The position numbers were made by a program, and so were the translations under genes. Positions 1-7,393 of a stretch of DNA of 20,185 bases are shown here, piece by piece. The notes beneath the pieces are model-generated. The model was given only the letters and a program-made list of their open reading frames with translations. It ran no database searches and was not told the origin of the DNA. The stretch's first letter is position 1. Each line of letters starts with the position of its first letter. The stretch is from NCBI RefSeq assembly GCF_030371585.1, contig NZ_JAUDCE010000038.1, one strand, 5' to 3'. The stretch comes from Megamonas hypermegale_A (lineage in GTDB: Bacteria > Bacillota > Negativicutes > Selenomonadales > Selenomonadaceae).

Positions 1-53
1 TGACACTATTTGTAAAATTTGCCAAAATACTAATGTAGACAAGGAGATAAAAA

Positions 54-755
54 ATGAACGACACAGCAAAAATAACATATTTATTCAACAGCGGTTTCAT
101 TCTGGAAACGGACAACTGGGCGATGATTTTCGATTATTATCTGGATGAACATAATCTTGTTTTACCAGCAATCGAAAATAAACGCGAAGTATATTTTTTC
201 GCCTCGCATGCCCATTTTGACCATTACAATCCGCAGATTGCCAAATTCAGCGGCAAAGCGACGCGCTATTTTCTCAGTTATGATATAAAAAAGGCGCTGC
301 CGCCGGAAAACAAAACGGTCATTCTCGACGAGTACACAACGTATGAGGATAATGGCATACTCGTAAAATCGTTCAGTTCGACGGACGAGGGTATCTGTTT
401 TTACATTGAAAAGGACGGCTGGCGGATTTTCCATGCCGGTGATTTCAACTGGTGGCATTGGAAAGGCGACACGGCGGAAAATATCGCTTTTGCCCGCAAT
501 GGTTTTAAAAAGCAGCTCAAGCTTATGGAAAATTTGCAGACCGATATTGCTTTTTTCCCGGTGGACAGCCGTCTGGAGGAATTCTGGGATATCGGCGCGC
601 GTGAATTTGCCGCGCATACAAAGGTGAAAAATCTCATCACCATGCACAATGTCAGCCACAAAATCTGGCAGGTGCCGGATGATTTTCCGCACAAAGATGA
701 AATTTCCGTCTGGAGTCCGCGCTTTGCCGGAGATACGCATATTATAAAACGTTGA
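54..755 (+). CDS. Metallo-beta-lactamase-fold hydrolase
   Basis: This 233-residue protein has no signal peptide and is probably a cytoplasmic metal-dependent hydrolase. The HxHxDH metal site is SHAHFDHY at residues 51-58 (H52, H54, D56, H57), and a second ligand region is FHAGDFN at 126-132 (H127, D130). Histidines near 199-202 could supply the last ligand. The overall pattern resembles UlaG-like or generic MBL-fold hydrolases, and the substrate cannot be read from the sequence. The start is supported by AAGGAGA 8-9 bases upstream. It is followed within about 16 bases by the cyclophilin gene and is probably cotranscribed with it and with the GIY-YIG gene. The family call is firm; the function is unknown. 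Confidence 0.85.
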   Translation: MNDTAKITYLFNSGFILETDNWAMIFDYYLDEHNLVLPAIENKREVYFFASHAHFDHYNPQIAKFSGKATRYFLSYDIKKALPPENKTVILDEYTTYEDNGILVKSFSSTDEGICFYIEKDGWRIFHAGDFNWWHWKGDTAENIAFARNGFKKQLKLMENLQTDIAFFPVDSRLEEFWDIGAREFAAHTKVKNLITMHNVSHKIWQVPDDFPHKDEISVWSPRFAGDTHIIKR

Positions 756-771
756 AATGGAGTATTATTTT

Positions 772-1371
772 ATGAAGAAAATTTTATTTCTCTGCTTGCT
801 GACAGCTCTTTTCGGGCTGATAAATTTTACCAACTGCTCTTTGGCAGAAAAACAACTAAACATAAACGGAAAGGAAGTTCAATCAATGAACCAAAATCGC
901 GTAGCAGTATTTGACACCAATATGGGAACTTTCACTATCGAACTGTTCGAGGACAAAGCTCCTATTACCACAGCCAATTTTATCGAACTTGCCCAGCATA
1001 ATTTTTATGACGGCCTGATTTTCCACCGTGTAATCGACGGCTTCATGATTCAGGGCGGCGACCCGAACGGCAACGGTACGGGCGGTCCTGGCTACACTAT
1101 TAAAGATGAATTCCACAAAGATTTAAGACACGATAGCGCCGGTATCCTGTCCATGGCTAATGCCGGTCCGAATACGGGCGGTTCGCAGTTCTTCATCACG
1201 CTCGACCAGACACCGTGGCTCGACGGTCATCATGCCGTATTCGGCAAAGTCATCGAAGGCATGGATGTTGTGGAAAAAATCGGCCATGTACAGACGGATT
1301 TCATGGACAGACCGGTTGAAGACGTAGTTATCAATAAAATTACCATTGAAGCAAACGACGCAAATGAATAA
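772..1371 (+). CDS. Cyclophilin-type peptidyl-prolyl cis-trans isomerase, exported form
   Basis: The enzyme interconverts cis and trans peptide bonds before proline. Cyclophilin motifs are clear: FHRVIDGFMIQGGDP, GGSQFFIT and LDGHHAVFGKV. From ATG 772 the protein has 199 residues and opens with MKK and a hydrophobic stretch, a likely export signal. A cysteine lies in FTNC, which is a poor lipobox, so lipoprotein status is uncertain. I chose 772 over ATG 757 because TGGAG at 758-762 sits at a proper distance from 772. An internal in-frame ATG at 886, preceded by AAGGAAG at 871-877, would give a complete cytoplasmic cyclophilin beginning MNQNRVAVFDT. The stop overlaps the next start (TAATG). 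Confidence 0.92.
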   Translation: MKKILFLCLLTALFGLINFTNCSLAEKQLNINGKEVQSMNQNRVAVFDTNMGTFTIELFEDKAPITTANFIELAQHNFYDGLIFHRVIDGFMIQGGDPNGNGTGGPGYTIKDEFHKDLRHDSAGILSMANAGPNTGGSQFFITLDQTPWLDGHHAVFGKVIEGMDVVEKIGHVQTDFMDRPVEDVVINKITIEANDANE

Positions 1372-1616
1372 TGAATTGCTACACTTATATATTAAAGTGC
1401 AGTGATGATACACTTTATACCGGCTGGACAAATGATTTGGCTAAACGGATAAAAACGCACAATGCCGGCAGGGGTGCCCGTTATACGCGCGGGCGTCTGC
1501 CGGTCAAGCTGCTTTATTACGAAATATTTTCCACTAAGCAGGCGGCGCAGAAACGGGAAGCGCAAATCAAAAAATTGTCGCGGCGGGAAAAGTTACTGCT
1601 TATTAAAAATTCATAA
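1371..1616 (+). CDS. GIY-YIG domain protein, YhbQ/UPF0213 type
   Basis: A short protein of 81 residues made almost entirely of a GIY-YIG nuclease-like domain. The N-terminal strands read YTYILKCSDDTLYTG, where the family has its two short tyrosine motifs. They are followed by the conserved arginine in LAKRIKTH and a basic C-terminal helix with the conserved glutamate in KREAQIKKLSR. This single-domain layout matches the YhbQ/UPF0213 family, whose members are linked to DNA processing but are poorly characterised. The start overlaps the stop of the cyclophilin gene by one base, which implies translational coupling. It is the last gene of its operon. Confidence 0.88.
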   Translation: MNCYTYILKCSDDTLYTGWTNDLAKRIKTHNAGRGARYTRGRLPVKLLYYEIFSTKQAAQKREAQIKKLSRREKLLLIKNS

Positions 1617-1638
1617 CTACTGACTATGATAAATATGA

Positions 1639-1667
1639 TATAATAATCGTTATATGCGTGGTATAAT
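1639..1667 (+). promoter_or_regulatory. Candidate -10 elements upstream of fabK
   Basis: Two perfect TATAAT hexamers occur in the 89-base gap before fabK, at 1639-1644 and 1662-1667. Neither has a convincing TTGACA-like partner at 16-18 bases, so this is only a likely promoter region. The fabK ribosome site, AGGAGG, lies just before the start codon. Confidence 0.35.
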
Positions 1668-1705
1668 AGTAATATCTACTTTTAAATATTTAGGAGGATT
1701 TTTGC

Positions 1706-2653
1706 ATGGCAAAATACATTACTGAAGTTCTTGGTATAAAATATCCGATTATTCAAGGCGGCATGGCTTGGGTTTCCGATGCTAAACTGGCTGCTGCCGT
1801 TTCCAACGCCGGCGGTGCGGGAATTATCTCCTGCGGCGGCAGAACGACTGAATACGTGCGCGAAGAAATAAGAAAAGCACAGCAGCTCACAGATAAGCCG
1901 TTCGGTGTGAACGTTATGCTTATGGCGCCGAATAAGGAAGAAATCATCGACGTTATCTGCGAAGAAAAACCGGCTTTCGTTACGCTCGGCGCGGGCAATC
2001 CTGTACCGTATTTTCCGAAACTGAAAGAAGCCGGTATAAAAATTATTCCGGTAATTCCGAATGTGAAACTGGCAAAACGTGTAGCCGCAGCCGGTGCTGA
2101 TGCGATGGTGGCGGAAGGCATGGAAGCAGGCGGTCATATCGGTGTACTCACGACGATGGCATTGATGGAACAGGTACTGCCTGTTATCGACAATATTCCG
2201 GTCGTAATGGCGGGCGGTTTCGCCGACGGACGCGGTCTTGCAGCTGCTCTCTTGATGGGTGCGGGCGGTGTTCAGATGGGTACGCGCTTCCTCGTAGCTG
2301 AAGAATGCGGCGTTCATCCGAATATGAAGGCAAAACTCATCGAAGCTATTGATACCGATACAATTGTTACCGGTCTTACACTGGGCGGCGCCGTTCGCGG
2401 TGTTAAGAATAAATTCTCGCTCGATTTTGTTCAGAAGGAAAACGAAGGCAAAACACCGAAGGAAGAATTGCTGCGCATGGCTACCGGCACGAACAGACTG
2501 GCTGCTGTTGACGGCGACGTGGTAAACGGCATGGTTCAGGCCGGTCAGACGCTGACCCTGCTGCAAAAAGAAGAACCAGTCAAAGATATCATTGAAAATA
2601 TCATGACACAGGCGCGTGCAACGCTCAACGCTGCTTCCCAGATAAAAATATAA
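1706..2653 (+). CDS. fabK: Enoyl-ACP reductase II (FabK)
   Basis: FabK is an FMN-dependent reductase that performs the last step of each fatty-acid elongation cycle, reducing enoyl-ACP with NAD(P)H. The 315-residue protein begins with PIIQGGMAWVSDAKLAAAVS and continues with TDKPFGVNVMLMAP, VTLGAGNP and AEGMEAGGHIG. These match pneumococcal FabK closely from memory, including the active-site histidine at position 144. The MAGGFADG and GVQMGTRF motifs form the FMN phosphate site. The related nitronate monooxygenases share the fold, but these motifs favour FabK. The start follows a strong AGGAGG. The gene stands alone rather than in a fab cluster and is followed by repeat copy 1. Confidence 0.88.
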   Translation: MAKYITEVLGIKYPIIQGGMAWVSDAKLAAAVSNAGGAGIISCGGRTTEYVREEIRKAQQLTDKPFGVNVMLMAPNKEEIIDVICEEKPAFVTLGAGNPVPYFPKLKEAGIKIIPVIPNVKLAKRVAAAGADAMVAEGMEAGGHIGVLTTMALMEQVLPVIDNIPVVMAGGFADGRGLAAALLMGAGGVQMGTRFLVAEECGVHPNMKAKLIEAIDTDTIVTGLTLGGAVRGVKNKFSLDFVQKENEGKTPKEELLRMATGTNRLAAVDGDVVNGMVQAGQTLTLLQKEEPVKDIIENIMTQARATLNAASQIKI

Positions 2654-2662
2654 CCTAACCTG

Positions 2663-2749
2663 TTGTGCTGGCAAAACATTAAGTCTGCATAAGCAGGATA
2701 ATACTTTAAATGTAAAGTATATCCTGCTTTAAGAAATCAACTGGCACAA
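2663..2749 (+). repeat. Intergenic palindromic element, copy 1 (internally deleted)
   Basis: This 87-base copy keeps both outer ends, TTGTGCTGG at the left and CTGGCACAA at the right, and the arms AAAACAT and AGAAATCAACT. The inner stem is 2693-2708 pairing with 2713-2727, apart from one bulged A. The conserved central loop present in copies 2 to 6 is missing, leaving a tight hairpin. It lies between fabK and the metal-binding lipoprotein gene. Confidence 0.85.
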
Positions 2750-2777
2750 TAAGTAGATATAATTGTAAAAGATAAAT

Positions 2778-2822
2778 AAAAGAATAACTATTAAGGTTTG
2801 TATCTTGATAGTTATTCTTTTT
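2778..2822 (+). terminator. Intrinsic terminator before the ZnuA-like gene
   Basis: A 17-bp stem (2778-2794 with 2804-2820), perfect apart from one G-U pair, is followed by a T run ending at 2822. It would end the fabK transcript. A TATAAT at 2758-2763 lies just upstream, so it could also act as an attenuator for the next gene. Confidence 0.8.
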
Positions 2823-2846
2823 AATGTGATTAAGAGGAGAATTTAT

Positions 2847-3740
2847 TTGAAAAAAATACTGACGCTATGTTTATGTCTATTGCTTGCGGCTGTTTTTTCC
2901 GGCTGCGGCAGTGATAAAACGGCGGATAATACTGACCAAAACGGTAAGAAATTTAAAATTGTAACATCTTTTTATCCGATTTATATCGAAACGATTAATA
3001 TTACAAAAGGAATTGACGGTGTCGTTGTAGAAAATATGACTAAGCCGCAAACGGGCTGTCTGCATGATTATCAGATGACGCCTGCCGACATGAAAAAACT
3101 GGAAAACGCCGATGTATTCGTCGCCAACGGCGCCGGCATGGAAGCGTTTCTCGATGATATTATCAATGAACAGAAACAGCTGTATGTCATTGATTCGTCA
3201 GCGAATATTCCGCTGCTCGTTGATGAGCACGGCGAGAATGCGCACGTATGGGTGAGCGTATCCAACAGCATAACGCAGGTGCAGACGATAGCGGAAGAGC
3301 TGAGCAAAGCCGACCCGCAGCACGCGGAGCAGTATCATAAAAACGCCGACGAGTACATTGCGCGCCTGCAGCAGCTGAAAGACGAGATGCACGCGGTTAT
3401 CGACCCGCTGCCGCAGCGGAAAATCGTTACGTTCCATGAAGCTTTCCCTTATTTTGCGCAGGAATTTAATCTGGAAATCGTCGGCGTCATCGAACGCGAA
3501 CCGGGAACATCACCTTCGCCGAGCGAGCTTACCGATATCATAAATCAGGTAAAGGATATGCCGACAAAGGCGCTCTTTGCTGAACCGCAGTATTCTTCCA
3601 CGGCGGCTGAAGCCATCGCCAACGAAACGGGAGCTAAAATCTATACGCTCGACCCTGTCGTTACCGGCGCGGACGATGCCGACGCTTATATTGAAGCCAT
3701 GCAGAAAAATGCCCGGACTTTGCAGGAAGCATTAAAATAA
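2847..3740 (+). CDS. ZnuA/TroA-like metal-binding lipoprotein
   Basis: This is a cluster A-I substrate-binding protein that captures zinc or manganese outside the cytoplasmic membrane for an ABC importer. The protein of 297 residues starts MKKILTLCLCLLL with a lipobox ending SGC at Cys20. Likely metal ligands are H73 (CLHDYQMTP), H133 (NAHVWVS), H197 (TFHEAFPYF) and D269 (YTLDPVVTG), in the order typical of the family. A zinc preference resembling ZnuA/AdcA is likely but unproven, since the His-rich loop is short (DEHGENAH). The start is TTG 2847, chosen because AAGAGGAG ends 7-8 bases before it. An upstream TTG at 2805 lies inside a terminator stem. No permease or ATPase gene adjoins it. Confidence 0.87.
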   Translation: MKKILTLCLCLLLAAVFSGCGSDKTADNTDQNGKKFKIVTSFYPIYIETINITKGIDGVVVENMTKPQTGCLHDYQMTPADMKKLENADVFVANGAGMEAFLDDIINEQKQLYVIDSSANIPLLVDEHGENAHVWVSVSNSITQVQTIAEELSKADPQHAEQYHKNADEYIARLQQLKDEMHAVIDPLPQRKIVTFHEAFPYFAQEFNLEIVGVIEREPGTSPSPSELTDIINQVKDMPTKALFAEPQYSSTAAEAIANETGAKIYTLDPVVTGADDADAYIEAMQKNARTLQEALK

Positions 3741-3756
3741 AATTAAGGGTGATTAC

Positions 3757-4128
3757 ATGATAAAAGGAACAGGTGTCGATATTGTAGAAATCAAGCGCAT
3801 ACGCCAATCGCTGGATAATGAGAAATTCCTCGACCGCATTTTCACGGCGCAGGAACAGTCCTACTGCAACGGCCGCAACATAATGCGCGCGTCTTCGTAT
3901 GCCGCCAGATTTGCCGCCAAAGAAGCAGTAGTCAAAGCTTTCGGCACGGGAATGCGCGGCGGCACATGGCAGGATATCGAGATAGTCGTCGACGAGGCCG
4001 GCGCGCCGCATGTGAAACTGCACGGCTATTTCGCCTACAGCGCCACCAAGCGCAAAATCTACAATATATTCATATCACTGAGCCACTCGAAAGATTATGC
4101 TATAGCACAGGCTATACTGGAGGGATAA
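3757..4128 (+). CDS. acpS: Holo-[acyl-carrier-protein] synthase
   Basis: AcpS transfers the 4'-phosphopantetheine arm from coenzyme A onto a serine of acyl carrier protein, which activates fatty-acid synthesis. The 123-residue length is standard. The family signatures are GTGVDIVEI near the start, with magnesium-binding D8, and RFAAKEAVVKAFGTG with E56. SLSHSKDYAIAQA follows near the C-terminus. A ribosome site, AAGGGTG, precedes the ATG. It begins 16 bases after the metal-binding lipoprotein gene and ends just before nnr. The acpS-nnr pair is common in Firmicutes. Confidence 0.96.
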   Translation: MIKGTGVDIVEIKRIRQSLDNEKFLDRIFTAQEQSYCNGRNIMRASSYAARFAAKEAVVKAFGTGMRGGTWQDIEIVVDEAGAPHVKLHGYFAYSATKRKIYNIFISLSHSKDYAIAQAILEG

Positions 4129-4131
4129 ATC

Positions 4132-5682
4132 TTGAAAATATCTTCCGCCGCACAAATGCGGCAAATTGACTCCGACGCCATCAACGTTTACGGTATTCCG
4201 GAAATAGTGCTGATGGAAAACGCCGGACGCGAAACGGCGGCTGAAGCCGTGAAACTATGCGGCGGCAGCGCGGGAAAAACGTTCTGCATTATCACAGGCT
4301 GCGGCAATAACGGCGGCGACGGTTTTGCAGCTGCCCGCCATCTGCTCAACGGCCATGCCAAAGTAAAAATTTTCATCATCGGCAATACGGAGCATTTCAC
4401 GCCTTCCGCCAAAATAAACTACGATATTTTAATGAATATGCAGGCGGAAATATATCAGATTACGACGGAAAGAGATTGGAACAGACTGCAGATATCCCTG
4501 ACTTTTTCCGACTGCGTTATCGACGCATTGCTCGGCACGGGTATTCACGGCGAACTGCGCGAAAACATGGTTAAATGTATTTCCATTTTAAATTCCTGCA
4601 ACCGTCCGATTTTATCCGTCGACATGCCGAGCGGCGTAAATGCCGATACGGGTGCGGTAAATCCTGTCGCCGTCAAAGCCGATATCACTTTGACACTCGG
4701 TCTGCCGAAAATTGGTTTAATTATGTATCCCGGCTGCAACTACACCGGCAAAATCGTCGTAAATTCCATCGGTCTGCCGTACAGTCTGCTCAGTCAGGAT
4801 ACGATAAAACAGGAAGCTGTCGATTGTGATTTTGTCGAAAATCATCTGAATAAACGGCCGCGCGATGCTTATAAAGGCAGCTGCGGCAAGGTGCTTACCG
4901 TTGCCGGCTCACTCGGGCTTACGGGAGCCGCTGCGCTGTCGAGCAGCGCTGTACTGCGCATTGGCGCCGGTATTTCCACACTTGCTTCGGCGGAAAGCCT
5001 CTACGATATTTTTGCCGGTAAACTGACGGAAGTCATGACGCAGCCATTGCCGGAAATCAAGCCGGGTATTTTGGGCGACAGTGCTCTGTCCGTCTTGCAG
5101 AAAATGGCGGACAGTTACGATACCGTCCTAATCGGTCCGGGGCTCGGCAGAAATGAAGCGACATGCAAGCTGGTGCGCGATTTTGCCGTTTCCGTCGACA
5201 AACCGCTCGTCATTGATGCCGACGGTATTTTCGCTTTCAGTCAGGCGCCGGATGAACTGAAAAACATCAAGCAGACGCCGATACTGACGCCGCATTTCGG
5301 TGAAATGGCGACGCTGCTGCATATTTCCATCGACGATTTGAAACAGAACCTCTGGGAAATCGCCCGCAAAGCAGCTGAATATTTTAACGCCGTATTCGTG
5401 CTTAAAAGCGAAAAGACGCTTATTGCCTATCCGGACGGAAATATTTTCGTAACGACGACGGGCAATGCCGGAATGGCGACAGCCGGCAGCGGTGATGTCC
5501 TCGCCGGAACGATTGCCGGGCTTGTCGCGGAAAAACTCGCCGGCAATATGGCTGCTCCAATCGGCGTATATCTGCACGGACTTGCCGGAGACCTCGCTGC
5601 TCAAAACGGACAGGCCGGTCTTATCGCCGGAGATATTCTCGCCGCTTTGCCGCAGGCCCGCCGCCAGATTGACAAATGCTAA
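4132..5682 (+). CDS. nnr: Bifunctional NAD(P)H-hydrate repair enzyme
   Basis: The 516-residue fusion repairs damaged, hydrated NADH and NADPH. The N-terminal YjeF_N epimerase part covers about residues 1-215, with ITGCGNNGGDGFAAARHL near 54-71 and SVDMPSGVNADTG. The C-terminal ADP-dependent dehydratase part starts near 240 with YKGSCGKVLTVAGS. It continues with IGPGLGR, VIDADGIFAF, TPHFGEMA and NAGMATAGSGDVLAG (445-459, D455 in the GSGD phosphate and catalytic motif). The start is TTG 4132, with GGAGGG about 7 bases upstream, and the gene is only a few bases after acpS. All hallmark motifs are present, so the enzyme should be active. Confidence 0.96.
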   Translation: MKISSAAQMRQIDSDAINVYGIPEIVLMENAGRETAAEAVKLCGGSAGKTFCIITGCGNNGGDGFAAARHLLNGHAKVKIFIIGNTEHFTPSAKINYDILMNMQAEIYQITTERDWNRLQISLTFSDCVIDALLGTGIHGELRENMVKCISILNSCNRPILSVDMPSGVNADTGAVNPVAVKADITLTLGLPKIGLIMYPGCNYTGKIVVNSIGLPYSLLSQDTIKQEAVDCDFVENHLNKRPRDAYKGSCGKVLTVAGSLGLTGAAALSSSAVLRIGAGISTLASAESLYDIFAGKLTEVMTQPLPEIKPGILGDSALSVLQKMADSYDTVLIGPGLGRNEATCKLVRDFAVSVDKPLVIDADGIFAFSQAPDELKNIKQTPILTPHFGEMATLLHISIDDLKQNLWEIARKAAEYFNAVFVLKSEKTLIAYPDGNIFVTTTGNAGMATAGSGDVLAGTIAGLVAEKLAGNMAAPIGVYLHGLAGDLAAQNGQAGLIAGDILAALPQARRQIDKC

Positions 5683-5704
5683 AAGCAGTTATAAAAAATA
5701 CCCA

Positions 5705-5825
5705 TTGTGCTAGTAAAACATCGAGCCTTTAGCCGGCAGTATAATAGTTTATATTTAGTGAGGTTAAGTGGCAACATCGAACAAATATAAACTATTATAC
5801 TGCTTTGAGAAATTAACTAGCACAA
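5705..5825 (+). repeat. Intergenic palindromic element, copy 2 (core flipped relative to arms)
   Basis: A full 121-base copy. The outer ends are TTGTGCTAG and CTAGCACAA. The perfect 20-bp inner stem is GCAGTATAATAGTTTATATT at 5736-5755 with its complement at 5784-5803. The 28-base loop contains GAGGTTAAGTG and CAACATCGAAC. The AAAACATCGAGCC arm is on the left here, whereas in copies 3-6 its counterpart is on the right, although the loop reads in the same direction in all of them. Confidence 0.9.
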
Positions 5826-5887
5826 CAAATATAAAAATATAACTGCTAATTTGTCTCTCAAATAAGTATAAAAAAAAGTAAAATATA

Positions 5888-5896
5888 TGTTATAAT
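5888..5896 (+). promoter_or_regulatory. Candidate extended -10 promoter for mazF
   Basis: TGTTATAAT combines a TGn extension with a perfect TATAAT at 5891-5896. No good -35 hexamer is seen, which fits an extended -10 promoter. Transcription would start near 5903, about 106 bases before the mazF ATG. The rest of the gap from 5683 holds repeat copy 2, a short 29-codon reading frame from 5903 and an AAGGAG at 5954-5959 that no suitable start codon follows. Confidence 0.5.
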
Positions 5897-6008
5897 AGAC
5901 ATATGTTCATTGATGATTACAAAGTCGCGTTAATTATCTTATTATTTAAAGACAAGGAGTTGGAAACCGGCTGCAAGAGCGCAAATTTATGAAAATAAAT
6001 TTCTTGCG

Positions 6009-6383
6009 ATGGTAATTCTGCTGAAAAGAAATGATATTGTAAAGCGTGGCGACATTTATTATGCCAATCTAAGTCCTGTAATCGGCTCGGAACAAGGCGG
6101 TCTGCGTCCCGTTCTGATTGTGCAGAACGATATTGGCAACAAATACAGCCCTACGATTATCGTGGCGGCTATCACGGCTAAATTAGGAAAAACACATATG
6201 CCCACACACGTTGACCTGCCTGCAAAATCCTGTAATCTGGAAAGAGACTCTATGGTTCTCGTTGAACAGCTGCGAACGATAGACAAGTCCCGTCTCAGTA
6301 AAAAGGTAACCACGCTAGACAAACACCACATGCAGGAAGTGAACAAGGCATTGATGATTAGTTTAGGATTAGTTAAATTTTAA
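6009..6383 (+). CDS. mazF: MazF/PemK-family endoribonuclease toxin
   Basis: The protein is a sequence-specific mRNA endonuclease of the MazF (EndoA) type. The 124 residues contain IVKRGDIYYANLSPVIGSEQGG, then RPVLIVQNDIGN, the conserved AAIT stretch, THVDLPAKS, ERDSMVLVEQLRTIDKSRL and a C-terminal LGLVKF. These closely resemble Bacillus EndoA. The N-terminus has about seven extra residues if ATG 6009 is used, and no ribosome site lies directly before it, so the true start is uncertain. The frame stays open upstream to 5934. No ribbon-helix-helix or AbrB-type antitoxin gene was found upstream or downstream. Confidence 0.9.
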   Translation: MVILLKRNDIVKRGDIYYANLSPVIGSEQGGLRPVLIVQNDIGNKYSPTIIVAAITAKLGKTHMPTHVDLPAKSCNLERDSMVLVEQLRTIDKSRLSKKVTTLDKHHMQEVNKALMISLGLVKF

Positions 6384-6385
6384 AA

Positions 6386-6414
6386 TTGTCTATACATAAA
6401 AAATTTTATATAAT
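6386..6414 (+). promoter_or_regulatory. Promoter downstream of mazF
   Basis: TTGTCT at 6386-6391 and a perfect TATAAT at 6409-6414 are separated by exactly 17 bases. The predicted start, near 6421, lies only a few bases before a strong terminator-like hairpin. The promoter therefore makes either a very short RNA or an attenuated leader for the lipoprotein gene at 6518. Confidence 0.6.
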
Positions 6415-6428
6415 ACTAACAAAATTAT

Positions 6429-6471
6429 AGTGTCCCTATCATAAACAGAATTTGCATTAGGGACACTTTTT
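6429..6471 (+). terminator. Intrinsic terminator or attenuator
   Basis: The perfect 10-bp stem AGTGTCCCTA (6429-6438) with TAGGGACACT (6458-6467) is followed by a run of T to 6471. It can end mazF transcription and also any transcript from the promoter at 6386-6414. Confidence 0.8.
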
Positions 6472-6517
6472 CCTATTCAAGCTGAAAATTTTTTGCTAAA
6501 TAAGAAAGGATGCTAGC

Positions 6518-7390
6518 ATGAAAAAAATTTTTTTATTAATGTTGATAATTTTAACAATGGTCTGCGCCGGCTGTGCCAAAAACGATGCGGCGGACAAAAC
6601 CGCTGCCACGTCCGGCGGTGAGGTCAAAATCGAAGTCCTCGATATCGGGCAGGGCGATGCCAGTCTTATCTATACGAAAGATGAAATCGTCATGATTGAC
6701 ACGGGCGATATCGACGAGCGCGACCGGCTCGTAAAACTGCTGAAAGAGCGCGATATCAAGACCATTGACAAACTGATAATAACTCATCCGCACGCCGACC
6801 ATATCGGCGGAGCATATGCCGTTTTCAAGAATTTCAAAGTTAAGGAAGTATATGACAATGGCGACACGACGACGACGAAAACGTACCAAACGTATTTGAA
6901 GAACATCAAACAGCAAAATATCGCCTATCATCAGTTAAAAGCGGGCGACAGTGTTGATTTCGGCGGCGGTGTATCGTTCAAGGTGTTCAGCCCGACGGAA
7001 AAAATGCTGGAAAGCGATGATGATTTAAACAATAATTCTCTCGTCGGCCAGCTCCGCTACAACGATTTTACGATGCTGTTCACCGGCGACAGTGAGCGCG
7101 AAGCCGAGCAGAACATGACGAAAAGTTACGGTAATGAGCTGCAAAGCGACGTTTTGAAATCACCGCACCACGGCAGCCGCACATCTTCCAGCGACAATTA
7201 TTTAAAAGCCGTGAAGGCGAAAGATGTCATTATTTCGCTGGCGGCAGACAATGAATACGGCCATCCGCACAAGCAGACGCTCGACCGTTATAAAAAATAC
7301 GATATGAACGTTTACCGCACCGACAAAGACGGGACTGTCACCATTCTGACTGACGGCAGCGACAACTACACCATACAAAAGGAGAAATAA
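6518..7390 (+). CDS. ComEC/Rec2-like MBL-fold lipoprotein
   Basis: This 290-residue exported lipoprotein has a lipobox ending CAGC at Cys19. The mature part is a single metallo-beta-lactamase domain like the C-terminal domain of the DNA-uptake protein ComEC. It starts LDIGQGDASLI (residues 41-51), then IDTGD. The metal motif THPHADHIGG follows (H90, H92, D94, H95), then LFTGDSE (D191) and KSPHHGSRTS (H217, H218), with a later GHPH at 248-251. The ComEC membrane channel is absent, so an extracytoplasmic nuclease or phosphodiesterase is more likely than DNA transport. The start follows AAGAAAGGA. The next gene, a DUF3006 protein, is a common partner of this family. Confidence 0.88.
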   Translation: MKKIFLLMLIILTMVCAGCAKNDAADKTAATSGGEVKIEVLDIGQGDASLIYTKDEIVMIDTGDIDERDRLVKLLKERDIKTIDKLIITHPHADHIGGAYAVFKNFKVKEVYDNGDTTTTKTYQTYLKNIKQQNIAYHQLKAGDSVDFGGGVSFKVFSPTEKMLESDDDLNNNSLVGQLRYNDFTMLFTGDSEREAEQNMTKSYGNELQSDVLKSPHHGSRTSSSDNYLKAVKAKDVIISLAADNEYGHPHKQTLDRYKKYDMNVYRTDKDGTVTILTDGSDNYTIQKEK

Positions 7391-7393
7391 ATT

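Noticed and set aside
162..740. Long minus-strand reading frame opposite the MBL hydrolase
   Set aside because: It is a shadow of a well-supported gene; the translation shows no recognisable domain and there is no good ribosome site.
1682..2674. A 330-codon minus-strand frame opposite fabK
   Set aside because: It covers fabK almost exactly, which has complete family motifs on the plus strand; the minus translation is rich in His, Arg, Phe and Cys, as expected from an antisense frame.
5903..5992. A 29-codon frame before mazF as an antitoxin gene
   Set aside because: It is too short and does not resemble EndoAI or MazE; listed only as part of the mazF finding.
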